This document shows positions 57,771 to 64,000 of a stretch of DNA of 64,000 bases, piece by piece. Numbering within the stretch: position 1 is the first letter of the stretch; each line of letters begins with the position of its first letter. Origin of the DNA: Bacteroidota bacterium (lineage in GTDB: Bacteria; Bacteroidota; Bacteroidia; Flavobacteriales_D; Sanyastnellaceae); contig NVXE01000008.1 of NCBI GenBank assembly GCA_002746975.1, forward strand, positions 124,499 through 188,498, read 5' to 3'. Position numbers and translations under genes: made by a program. The notes under the pieces are model-generated. The model searched no databases. It was not told where the DNA came from and worked only from the letters and a program-made list of their open reading frames with translations.

Positions 57771-59051
57771 GTGCACGTCCCCGATTTATCTTCCCTTTGC
57801 GAAAGTGAATCTCACGTAGTACTACTATTCGATTCTAGCCATCATGCTACCTCGTATCTAGCTCTAGGATGTAATCGCGAACTCGTTTACGATAGTCCTG
57901 AGTCGGGAATCCTCGAAGCTCTCGAGGCTTTTACTAAAAAGGGGAAATCGTGGACTTTCGGATGGCTAGGCTATGATCTCAAAAACGAAATCGAGCGTCT
58001 CGAGACTCGCGCCCCTTCACCCCTCGCCCATCCCGTTTTAGCTTGGTGGGAACCAGAAATCGTCATAAAGTTCTCCTATTCCGGATATGAAGTTATCCAA
58101 GGCGACCCCAACGACCCTCGTACCCTCGAAGCTCTTTCGTCGCTAGAATCTCAAGAACGAAAAAACGTATATCCCGAGGGGGGGAACGAAAACGAAATGG
58201 TTTGGTCTTGGAAGAAAGACGAATATCTCAAGGCGTTCCACGAAGTCAAGTCCCTCATAAAAAACGGCGACGTGTACGAGCTCAACCTCTGCATGCCCCT
58301 CAAAGGGCGCGCCCCCTCCTCTTCCAGCTGGCCCCTTTTCACGCGCCTCGAATCTCTCACCCGCGCCCCCTTCAGCGCGTACCTGCAGTGCGGCCCACAC
58401 CGAATCATGAGCGGCAGCCCCGAGCGATTTCTAAAAAAAACGGGGTCCCGACTCCTTTCGCAACCCATCAAAGGCACGATCCGTCGCGGCCTCACCTCCG
58501 AAGAAGACCTTTCCCTAGCTCGTGAGCTCCAGTCCAGTGAAAAAGAACGTGCCGAGAACGTTATGATAGTCGATCTCGTCCGCAACGACCTCAGCCGTGT
58601 CGCTCAAAAGGCGACCGTCGAAGTCACGGAACTCTGTGCCATCCACTCTTTCTCCACTGTACACCAAATGGTTTCCTCCATCCAATGTCAACTCGCCCCC
58701 GACAAAGGTCTCGCCTCCATCCTACACGCCACTTTCCCCATGGGATCTATGACTGGAGCCCCTAAGATCGCCGCCATGAAGCACATCGACCGCCTAGAAC
58801 TAGAGGGGCGTGGCTCCTATTCCGGCTCCGCAGGCTATATCGACCCCTCAGGCGATTTCGACCTCAACGTCCTAATCCGCTCCCTTTTCCATAACGTTTC
58901 GCAGGAGGGCATTAACGTTTCGCAGGAGGGCATTAACGAGACGAACCTCGTATCCAATGTCGGTGGCGCCATCACCTCCCTTAGCGACGGAGAATTAGAA
59001 TATCAAGAATGCCTGTTAAAAGCTGAATCTGTAATTAAAGCGGTGGTTTAG
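57771..59051 (+). CDS. pabB: Chorismate-binding enzyme, PabB-like (aminodeoxychorismate synthase component I)
   Basis: 426 residues from GTG at 57771. Chorismate-binding core motifs: GDVYELNLCM, SGSPERFL, PIKGTIRRG, VDLVRNDLSRVA, FPMGSMTGAPKIAAMKHID and GSAGYIDPSGDFDLNV. It aminates chorismate toward 4-aminobenzoate for folate; the anthranilate synthase alternative is less likely because the protein is short. Base composition is notably C- and G-rich compared with its neighbours. A perfect 21-bp duplication (58893-58913 and 58914-58934) inserts an extra NVSQEGI near residue 380, just before the conserved C-terminal NVGGAITS segment. Confidence 0.88.
   Translation: MHVPDLSSLCESESHVVLLFDSSHHATSYLALGCNRELVYDSPESGILEALEAFTKKGKSWTFGWLGYDLKNEIERLETRAPSPLAHPVLAWWEPEIVIKFSYSGYEVIQGDPNDPRTLEALSSLESQERKNVYPEGGNENEMVWSWKKDEYLKAFHEVKSLIKNGDVYELNLCMPLKGRAPSSSSWPLFTRLESLTRAPFSAYLQCGPHRIMSGSPERFLKKTGSRLLSQPIKGTIRRGLTSEEDLSLARELQSSEKERAENVMIVDLVRNDLSRVAQKATVEVTELCAIHSFSTVHQMVSSIQCQLAPDKGLASILHATFPMGSMTGAPKIAAMKHIDRLELEGRGSYSGSAGYIDPSGDFDLNVLIRSLFHNVSQEGINVSQEGINETNLVSNVGGAITSLSDGELEYQECLLKAESVIKAVV
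58893..58934 (+). repeat. Perfect 21-bp tandem duplication in pabB
   Basis: Two identical adjacent units beginning AACGTTTCGCAGG keep the frame and duplicate seven residues (NVSQEGI). Confidence 0.97.
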
Positions 59052-59245
59052 ATTGTTTTGCTTCTTTCAGAAGTTCCATTAATTCCGCTACTTCGTTTTG
59101 ATCTTTTTTTTAAATCCTTGATGTACTTTGAAAATGACATGAAGTTTTGCTGATTGTCTGGCAATTACAACAAGTATAATTTCACCAATAGCATAAAGAA
59201 AATATTTACCGAATTTATTTTCAGTCAGCCTTTTTTCTCTTGTTA
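59040..59245 (-). pseudogene. DUF6090-like gene remnant
   Basis: The minus strand carries RLTENKFGKYFLYAIGEI followed by ILVVI, the N-terminal membrane segment characteristic of DUF6090 proteins, but without its start and without the usual continuation. After a run of A residues near 59107 the protein-like text resumes in another frame as NEVAELMELLKEAKQSK. A frameshift and loss of the start make this a decayed gene. The family name is from memory of this motif. Confidence 0.6.
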
Positions 59246-59300
59246 CTTAGTCGTTAGCTAGGAAATTAATCTCGGTTTTCCGTGCTGTGTGGAATGAAGC

Positions 59301-59362
59301 ACAACGGTCAATTATATGCGGAATGCCACTCTATCGGGATAGCCTTCCATATACAAAGTGTT
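59301..59362. repeat. Imperfect inverted-repeat spacer with ACAACG core
   Basis: ACAACGGTCAATTATATGCG at 59301 and, on the opposite strand, GCTAACACTTTGTATATGGA ending near 59362 form loosely matched arms. A CCGTGC...GCAC hairpin-like stretch flanks it (59280-59305). It resembles the spacer at 61945-62071. Confidence 0.4.
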
Positions 59363-59497
59363 AGCAAAAGCTCATTAAATTTTTAATCACCTTCTGGTTT
59401 ACTGTTTGCCCATTTTCAAGTCCTATACTGATGTAATATAAACCAAGCTTATTGCACTTGCCACTTGAACACAGCATAGAAGTAACAGTTTTTTCTT
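59361..59497 (-). pseudogene. T9SS type A sorting-domain remnant
   Basis: About 45 codons on the minus strand, after an in-frame TAA, read ...LCSSGKCNKLGLYYISIG then LENGQTVNQKVIKN and a short tail to TAA at 59361-59363. This is the conserved end of a T9SS sorting domain with no cargo domain attached, so it is probably the 3' scrap of a lost secreted-protein gene. Confidence 0.55.
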
Positions 59498-59505
59498 AAA
59501 CATAT

Positions 59506-60369
59506 TTAATTTGTCTTTTTTGCTGTTATCGTAAAATCTAGCTCATTAACAGTTAATGATATGACTTTATCTTCTTCAAGCGTAAAACTAATTTCTACAG
59601 AAGGCATATAGTTATAGCTAAATTTATTGTTAGATTTTAAATATAAACTACCTCCGTATGAACCAAGTCTACCAAGACAAATATTATCTTGCATATTCCT
59701 CTTTATACTGAATCCATCAAGTTCTCCATCTCCATAAATATAATCACCTAAATATTTTTCAGAGTCCGAAACACTTAACGTTTTATGCTTTGGTTTTAAA
59801 TCAGCATTACCAAGTTCTTCCAAATAATCAATAAGTTTTTTAGAGTTATTTTGCTGTTTTAGAGTTAAATCATCAGAACGTAATCCATTTTTTGCGTGTT
59901 GCAGAAGTGTTATTCCGTGGGGACCTAATATTTCTGGAATTGAAGGTTGCGCTTGAATTATAGATTTAACAGTTTCATATTCGCCAAGCATTGCAAAAGT
60001 AAAAACATCTGGTCTTGCTCCTTTGCTCATTAAAAATGATACAATATCTCTTCTTCCAACGTGAGAAGCTGCTCCTATTGCTGTTTCCCAATCTCCAAAA
60101 CCCCAATCCCAAGTTGCTCTTGACAATTCTGGCCGTTTATTAAGTAGTTTTTTTAATTTTTCTAAATTAAAGTGAGATGCTCCTACGACAGTTGAAACAA
60201 TTTCATTATCTATTGATGGGTAATTTAAAGATAATGACTCTGTTGTAGTAAAAAAAGAAGCAATACTATTTGAGTTTTTAGAAAAAACTATATTAGGAAT
60301 AGATACTGCTAACAACCCGAGCGCAGAACTTTTAATCACTGCTCTTCTTGAAACATTTTTTGATGACAT
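59506..60369 (-). CDS. Ankyrin-repeat-like exported protein with twin-arginine start
   Basis: 287 residues. The N-terminus (SSKNVSRRAVIKSSALGLLA) has a twin-arginine followed by a hydrophobic stretch, as in a Tat signal. Residues ~60-160 look like degenerate ankyrin repeats (ATWDWGFGDWETAIGAASHV, GRRDIVSFLMSKGARPDVFT, GITLLQHAKNG). The C-terminal ~100 residues are beta-rich and unassigned. The gene is AT-rich, unlike the core genes. It is downstream of the DUF6855-like gene by six bases. Confidence 0.75.
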   Translation of the reverse strand: MSSKNVSRRAVIKSSALGLLAVSIPNIVFSKNSNSIASFFTTTESLSLNYPSIDNEIVSTVVGASHFNLEKLKKLLNKRPELSRATWDWGFGDWETAIGAASHVGRRDIVSFLMSKGARPDVFTFAMLGEYETVKSIIQAQPSIPEILGPHGITLLQHAKNGLRSDDLTLKQQNNSKKLIDYLEELGNADLKPKHKTLSVSDSEKYLGDYIYGDGELDGFSIKRNMQDNICLGRLGSYGGSLYLKSNNKFSYNYMPSVEISFTLEEDKVISLTVNELDFTITAKKTN

Positions 60370-60375
60370 AATTTA

Positions 60376-60777
60376 TTATTTAATTCTCATTCGATTGTTG
60401 CGCTTGTTGTGCTCCAGTTCAGCCAAACCTAATTCTTCTAATAGTGGAGGTATATACATTCCAACCCTACCTCTCAATCCTTTTTTAAGTCCGTACCAAC
60501 CTCCAATTGGGTTGTTTTCTGAACGTCCCCAATGTTCAACTGTGTTTTCTTTAGTTTCAGCTTTTTCGTCTTTACTTCCTAAAAGTATCCAATCACCGTG
60601 TTGCTTTAACATTTCAGTCATATCATTTATAACTCTTGCATCATAATGAAGAATTGTTTTACCAACTGTGCAAACAATAATTTCTTTACCATCTTTTTCA
60701 TCAATGTACATTTCGTATTCTGATGATAGAGGTGGAGTTTTAAGTTTCCAAGGGTTTTCTTTCGTTCGTTTTTCCAT
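60376..60777 (-). CDS. Conserved hypothetical protein (DUF6855-like)
   Basis: 133 residues from MEKRTKENPWKLKTPPLSSE. The motifs ICTVGKTILHYDARVI-like (IVCTVGKTILHYDARVINDM), GDWILLGSKDE and NPIGGWYGLKKGLRGR followed by GMYIPPLLEELGLAE are strongly conserved in a family I recall as DUF6855; function unknown. The start at 60777 is chosen because the family begins with (K)xTKENPWKLKTPP. It starts one base after the upstream SRPBCC gene ends. Confidence 0.78.
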   Translation of the reverse strand: MEKRTKENPWKLKTPPLSSEYEMYIDEKDGKEIIVCTVGKTILHYDARVINDMTEMLKQHGDWILLGSKDEKAETKENTVEHWGRSENNPIGGWYGLKKGLRGRVGMYIPPLLEELGLAELEHNKRNNRMRIK

Positions 60778-60778
60778 T

Positions 60779-61279
60779 TTATTTTGTGGAGTTGATTTTT
60801 TCTGCCTCTTTTTTAAAGTCATTTGCAAACTGTTGAAACATTTCGTCAAATGGTGGGATGTACTTTGCATACATTGGAAACATTAATCCTCCAATTTTTT
60901 CGGACATCGTGAAAGTAACTACTCTTTTGTTTTCTTCAATGGTATAAATTCTATTACCTTTCCTATCTCCCCAAACCATTCTTTTGTTTGGCTCAAATTC
61001 TTTTATTTTTAACTTGAAAGTTCGTTTTTCGTCCAAAATGGATTTAAGTTTAATTTTTCCTCCCTTTACAATTTGACCTTCAATTGAGGTAACTGTTGAA
61101 TTCCAGTTAGGGAAATTAGAAGCGTCAGTTAATAATTTCCAAACAGTTTTAGCATCTGAATTTATTGTAATGCTAATTGCGGTTTCTCTACTAAATGTTT
61201 TCTTTATTGTTGTTGCTTTTCCGTTTTGAGCAGAAATATTAATTGATGTCATCAATAATAGTATTAAAATGTATTTCAT
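60779..61279 (-). CDS. SRPBCC-fold (polyketide cyclase-like) exported protein
   Basis: 166 residues. Signal peptide MKYILILLLMTSINISAQ, then a START/SRPBCC fold: ISITINSDAKTVWKLLTDAS, FPNWNSTVTSIEG, KRMVWGDRKG and a C-terminal long helix (FDEMFQQFANDFKKEAEK). Members bind hydrophobic ligands in a deep pocket; the ligand is unknown. The start at 61279 gives a normal signal peptide. It is one of two SRPBCC genes in this AT-rich tract. Confidence 0.8.
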   Translation of the reverse strand: MKYILILLLMTSINISAQNGKATTIKKTFSRETAISITINSDAKTVWKLLTDASNFPNWNSTVTSIEGQIVKGGKIKLKSILDEKRTFKLKIKEFEPNKRMVWGDRKGNRIYTIEENKRVVTFTMSEKIGGLMFPMYAKYIPPFDEMFQQFANDFKKEAEKINSTK

Positions 61280-61341
61280 ATTTATTTTTGATGCCAAAAT
61301 ACTATGCCAAAAACTATAACTACTTTACATTTGTTAAGAAA

Positions 61342-61923
61342 TTAGTGTTTTTCTTTATTTCCTCTAATTCTTGAAATAGTAACAGGTGATACTTGTAACA
61401 TAGATGCAATGTCTTTTAATGGTGCAACTTCGATAAATTTTGGAAACATATATTCAATGTATTTGTAATTATCCGTAGCATCATTTGCTAGAAGATTAAC
61501 AAATACATCAATTAATGTAACGTGTAATTTTTCTGTTAATAAAACTCCAAATAAAGCCCAATCATTACTCTCTTTATATAATCTCAAAAGATTTTCTCTT
61601 GAAATGCAGAGTGCTTTTGTGTTTTCATAAAATTGCAAACTAAACATTGACTTCTCGTTGCTTGTAAAACTTTTGTATTCAGTTACAAATGTTTTTTCGG
61701 GTTTCATCCATAGGGTTTGTTCATATACATTTTTGTCTATGTAGTAACATCTAATTACTGAGCTATTAGCAAAATATAAATATTCTGTAATCTTTCCTTT
61801 TTCGGAAATTATGTCTTTTGCTTTGTAAGATTTCTCTTCAAAATATTTTAGCCCGTTATTGAGTTCCTCTTTATTGAAGTTTGGGTGTATGCTCAATATT
61901 TCGTTTTTTATTTTTTCTGTCAT
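61342..61923 (-). CDS. Crp/Fnr family transcriptional regulator
   Basis: 193 residues. An N-terminal cyclic-nucleotide-binding-like domain (DIISEKGKITEYLYFANSSV) and a C-terminal region with the helix-turn-helix-like APLKDIASMLQVSPVTISRI. The HTH is short, as in the Bacteroidota Crp/Fnr subgroup that often sits next to small SRPBCC or cupin genes. The effector is unknown. It lies directly upstream of the SRPBCC and DUF6855-like genes and may control them (inference). Confidence 0.82.
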   Translation of the reverse strand: MTEKIKNEILSIHPNFNKEELNNGLKYFEEKSYKAKDIISEKGKITEYLYFANSSVIRCYYIDKNVYEQTLWMKPEKTFVTEYKSFTSNEKSMFSLQFYENTKALCISRENLLRLYKESNDWALFGVLLTEKLHVTLIDVFVNLLANDATDNYKYIEYMFPKFIEVAPLKDIASMLQVSPVTISRIRGNKEKH

Positions 61924-61944
61924 TCGTCTTTTTTGTAGTTACAC

Positions 61945-62071
61945 ACAACGTTTTGAATATGGTGCGTTAGGCATTTCAATGCTCCAAATTTTCGGTTTTG
62001 CACTATGTTTATTTATTGCAATCATATTAAATTTCAGCACCGTCTGCCAAATGCACTATATTTTTTGTTGT
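61945..62071. repeat. Inverted-repeat spacer (attC- or MITE-like)
   Basis: Left arm 61945-61973 (ACAACGTTTTGAATATGGTG, then CGTTAGGCA) and right arm 62045-62071, which on the other strand reads ACAACAAAAAATATAGTGCA then TTTGGCA. The arms match at most positions. GTTAGGC within the left arm fits the G^TTRRRY core of integron attC sites, but the right arm lacks an exact partner. The spacer separates the Crp/Fnr gene from the DUF4287 gene. Confidence 0.5.
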
Positions 62072-62077
62072 ACCCAG

Positions 62078-62620
62078 TTATCTTGATTTTTCGTATGCTT
62101 CTTTCATCCATTCCTTTAGTTCATTATCAATTTCATTTTTGTCCGATATTTTTACTCTATGTGTGCACATTGCACCAAAAGGTCCAGAGTTTTCAAGTCT
62201 TTCGGTTGTTGGCTTGTCTTTCAGTTTAAATCCCAAATCAATTCGTGTTTTTGTTGTTGGTTTTATTAATACAAATTGTCTCTTTCGTATAATACTTACG
62301 CTTCCTTTTTTAGGAATTATAGTAACATCAGTGCCTAAATTTTCGATAAACGATATTAGTTCATTATAAATTAGCAACAAATTTTCTTTTCCTTTATATT
62401 GAGTTTCAGTAAGGTCTTTTTCGGAAGTGTTTTCCTCTTTTGAAAGTGTCACAATAGTATTTGCGAAACCGTGTGTTACATTATGTTCAGTTTTTAAGTA
62501 TTTAACTCCTTCAGAGTGTTTCGCAAATGACTTTTCCTTCAATAAAACTTTCCATTCGCCCAATGATTTCCCAGTTTTTTCGGGCATATTGTCAATCATT
62601 GTTTGCAGTGCTTTATCCAT
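62078..62620 (-). CDS. DUF4287 / DUF5655 domain protein
   Basis: 180 residues. N-terminal ~60 residues (KALQTMIDNMPEKTGKSLGE, LKTEHNVTHGFANTIV) match DUF4287. The C-terminal part (LLIYNELISFIENLGTDVTI, RRKRQFVLIKP-like, GAMCTHRVKISDKNEID) matches DUF5655. The combination occurs widely in small soil and marine bacterial proteins of unknown role. It is four bases downstream of the second SRPBCC gene, in the same orientation. Confidence 0.85.
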   Translation of the reverse strand: MDKALQTMIDNMPEKTGKSLGEWKVLLKEKSFAKHSEGVKYLKTEHNVTHGFANTIVTLSKEENTSEKDLTETQYKGKENLLLIYNELISFIENLGTDVTIIPKKGSVSIIRKRQFVLIKPTTKTRIDLGFKLKDKPTTERLENSGPFGAMCTHRVKISDKNEIDNELKEWMKEAYEKSR

Positions 62621-62624
62621 AATT

Positions 62625-63227
62625 TTAATGTTTTGTCTTTTCCCCAGTTTCTAAATAGTTTATTAGGTTCATTAATGACATTTCATTTGCTTGGATAAAA
62701 TATTTCATCAATGAAAGATATTTTTCTGTGTTCTTATATCCAATTCCGTATGATTTAACGTTTGTTACTCCATTTTCTTTTTCTTCAAAATAGATGACAT
62801 TGTAAAAGTCCTTTGCTTCTTTTTTCATGAATTCTGGAAAATTTTCTGTAATTTCTGCTTGAAGAGTTATTAGTCTTTTGGGAACGTAATTAATGATATG
62901 AGTAACGATAGTTGTATTATCTCCAATTTTTCCGTTAGCATTATAATTAGTCTTGATATATCCCCCAACTTTTAAATCAATTTCAGCAATTGCAACTGCC
63001 CAACTTTCCCAACCTTTTTTTGTTGTGTAAGCATTCCAGACTGAATCCAAAGGAACGTTTACAGTAAATTCCTGAATTAACACAATTTCATTGTTGTAAG
63101 TAGAGTCAATTGTTGAAACGATTCTGTTTTGTTTTACACTTGTTTCATTTTGTCCAAAAGCAACTGAAAAGGACAAAGCAAAAACAAGAACGACTGTCAA
63201 AATATTTATATTTATTATTCGATTCAT
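62625..63227 (-). CDS. SRPBCC domain exported protein (AHSA1-like)
   Basis: 200 residues. Signal peptide INILTVVLVFALSFSVAFGQ, then an SRPBCC/AHSA1-type fold (QEFTVNVPLDSVWNAYTTKK, GWESWAVAIAEIDLKVGGYI, KRLITLQAEITENFPEFMKK). The ligand or partner is unknown. It pairs with the DUF4287 gene four bases downstream. Confidence 0.82.
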   Translation of the reverse strand: MNRIININILTVVLVFALSFSVAFGQNETSVKQNRIVSTIDSTYNNEIVLIQEFTVNVPLDSVWNAYTTKKGWESWAVAIAEIDLKVGGYIKTNYNANGKIGDNTTIVTHIINYVPKRLITLQAEITENFPEFMKKEAKDFYNVIYFEEKENGVTNVKSYGIGYKNTEKYLSLMKYFIQANEMSLMNLINYLETGEKTKH

Positions 63228-63250
63228 ATTCGTCTCTTTTTTAATTGGCT

Positions 63251-63268
63251 ACAACGAGAGTCTGCGCA
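63251..63268. repeat. ACAACG-containing spacer before the SRPBCC gene
   Basis: ACAACGAGAGTCTGCGCA lies 24 bases upstream of the SRPBCC start and shares its first six bases with the inverted-repeat spacers at 59301 and 61945. A matching second arm was not found. Confidence 0.3.
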
Positions 63269-63299
63269 CAAACTCATATTAACTTTAAAAATACCCTTT

Positions 63300-64000
63300 A
63301 TTTTTGAATTTACTTAGGTTTAAGGCACTTAAAATTTACTTACACTTTTTTTATAAGGAATTGACTTAAATAAAAAAGGGGCTTAAAATGTCTTTATTTT
63401 CTTTAAATAGTCGCGAAAAATTGAAGACAAGCTCCTTTAGCTTGGTTTTTAAGTCATTTATCGAAAAAATGGACATGAGTCTCCTAAGATTGTAAACCGT
63501 CATCATAAGGTTGACCTCTGAAAGCACATTTTCTTTGCCTTTCATCAAAGTGAATGTAAATCCCCACTGCCTTTTTAGTGTGCCGAATTGGTGTTCTGTT
63601 ATTTGTTGTCTAAGGCGATAATAATCGGGGTTGGATTCAACACGTTTTTGATTTTCCTCCAGAGCTTCTTGATAAATAGAACGCTCAATGAATCGACCGT
63701 TTTTGTTTTTAGTACATTGATCTCTTAGTGTACATTTTTTACATGCCTTTCGGTTCTTGTAGTGTTTTACTTTGTGTCCAGCTTTGTTATAAACAGTACC
63801 ATTGGTTGCTAAAATTTCATTTGCAGGACAAGTGTAAAAATCTTTTTCCTTATTGTATTTAAAGATTTGCATATCAAACAATCCATTGTGCTGAGACGAA
63901 TGGTCTTTAGGAGAAGAATAAGTGGTAATTCCATTTCTTGAACAAATATCAATGTGTTTTCCTGTGGTGTAACCTTTGTCAGTTATAACATCCATTTCAT
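63300..64000 (-). mobile_element. 3' part of an IS1182-like insertion sequence
   Basis: The transposase frame plus AT-rich bases after its stop. The exact left end and terminal inverted repeat could not be identified because the other end is off the window; 63300 is only a guess at the border. Confidence 0.45.
63366..64000 (-). CDS. IS1182-type transposase, C-terminal part (runs off right edge)
   Basis: The frame is open from the stop at 63366-63368 to the window edge (about 211 codons). DVITDKGYTTGKHIDIC holds one catalytic Asp, the Cys-rich knot is FYTCPANEIL and CKKCTLRDQCTK, and the catalytic Glu is in ITEHQFGTLKRQWGF, followed by the VNLMMTVYNLRRLM helix. These identify an IS1182-family (DDE) transposase. 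The remainder, with the first Asp, is outside the window. It looks intact as far as seen. Confidence 0.88.
   Translation of the reverse strand, partial: EMDVITDKGYTTGKHIDICSRNGITTYSSPKDHSSQHNGLFDMQIFKYNKEKDFYTCPANEILATNGTVYNKAGHKVKHYKNRKACKKCTLRDQCTKNKNGRFIERSIYQEALEENQKRVESNPDYYRLRQQITEHQFGTLKRQWGFTFTLMKGKENVLSEVNLMMTVYNLRRLMSIFSINDLKTKLKELVFNFSRLFKENKDILSPFFI

Larger units (their letters stand above)
59052..59505. other. 454-base gap without an intact gene
   Basis: The longest gene-free stretch of the window. It holds the DUF6090-like remnant, an inverted-repeat spacer and the T9SS tail remnant listed separately. The composition changes abruptly from GC-rich pabB to AT-rich here, marking the left border of the accessory tract. 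Confidence 0.7.

Noticed and set aside
58143..58585. Long minus-strand open frames within pabB
   Set aside because: They result from the GC-rich composition; pabB motifs are continuous on the plus strand.
59452..59503. Signal-peptide-like start (MFKKKLLLLCC...) on the minus strand
   Set aside because: It is in a different frame from the T9SS tail that overlaps it and ends at a stop after about 25 codons; probably a chance reading.

Overview
The window comes from a chromosome of the phylum Bacteroidota, most likely a marine-type Flavobacteriales relative. The evidence is type IX secretion (T9SS) sorting domains, promoters of the TAnnTTTG type, a kynurenine 3-monooxygenase, DUF3109 and DUF2795 proteins, and split lipid and peptidoglycan clusters typical of that phylum. 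GC content is about 42 percent over most of the window. It rises clearly inside the pabB-like gene at 57.8-59.0 kb and falls to about 30-35 percent from 59.05 kb to the end. I found no rRNA, tRNA or CRISPR array.

Layout. 1-1.6 kb: the N-terminal part of a large secreted protein running off the left edge. 1.7-6.6 kb: pdxA, yceD-rpmF, fabH, accB-accC (B6 synthesis, ribosome, start of fatty acid synthesis). 6.7-10.6 kb, minus strand: DUF3109, an OmpA-like protein, panD, a flippase-like membrane protein, a heptose-1-phosphate adenylyltransferase. 10.8-17.7 kb: secreted esterase, radical SAM/SPASM protein plus a second flippase-like protein, cystathionine gamma-synthase, kmo, an outer-membrane protein. 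17.7-26 kb: divergent epimerase/SDR pair, gdhA, two respiratory-type small proteins, hflX, rbfA, an FtsX-type permease, dusB, a CPBP protease. 26-35 kb: ispD-sod-S41 protease-deaminase run, corrinoid adenosyltransferase, DUF2795, lysC, cvpA, and an 876-residue fusion of an RmlD-type reductase to a phosphohexomutase. 35-44.3 kb: outer-membrane protein behind a sigma-54-type promoter, a MacB-type permease, purH, and the cell-shape run mreB-mreC-mreD-mrdA-rodA.

44.3-47.4 kb holds the most interesting region. A 23-codon reading frame with five consecutive Cys codons is followed by a 13-bp stem terminator that ends 11 bases before a cysteine synthase gene. That gene is followed by a JAMM peptidase, a MoaD/ThiS-like sulfur carrier and a MoeZ-like E1/rhodanese. 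This is the gene set of the protein-thiocarboxylate route to cysteine, apparently controlled by a cysteine-sensing attenuator.

47.5-59 kb: sucB-sucA, a polyprenyl synthetase operon with rmlA and an RND exporter, lpdA (the E3 partner of sucAB) and a pabB-like gene. 59.05-64 kb is an AT-rich accessory tract with two gene remnants, small stand-alone genes (ankyrin, SRPBCC, Crp/Fnr, DUF4287/DUF5655), inverted-repeat spacers and the end of an IS1182-type transposase.

Two genome-scale signals also appear. The heptamer CCAAACC occurs 43 times on both strands, about seven times more than base composition predicts. Several genes have a TAnnTTTG-like box exactly four bases before their start codon, which suggests leaderless mRNAs.
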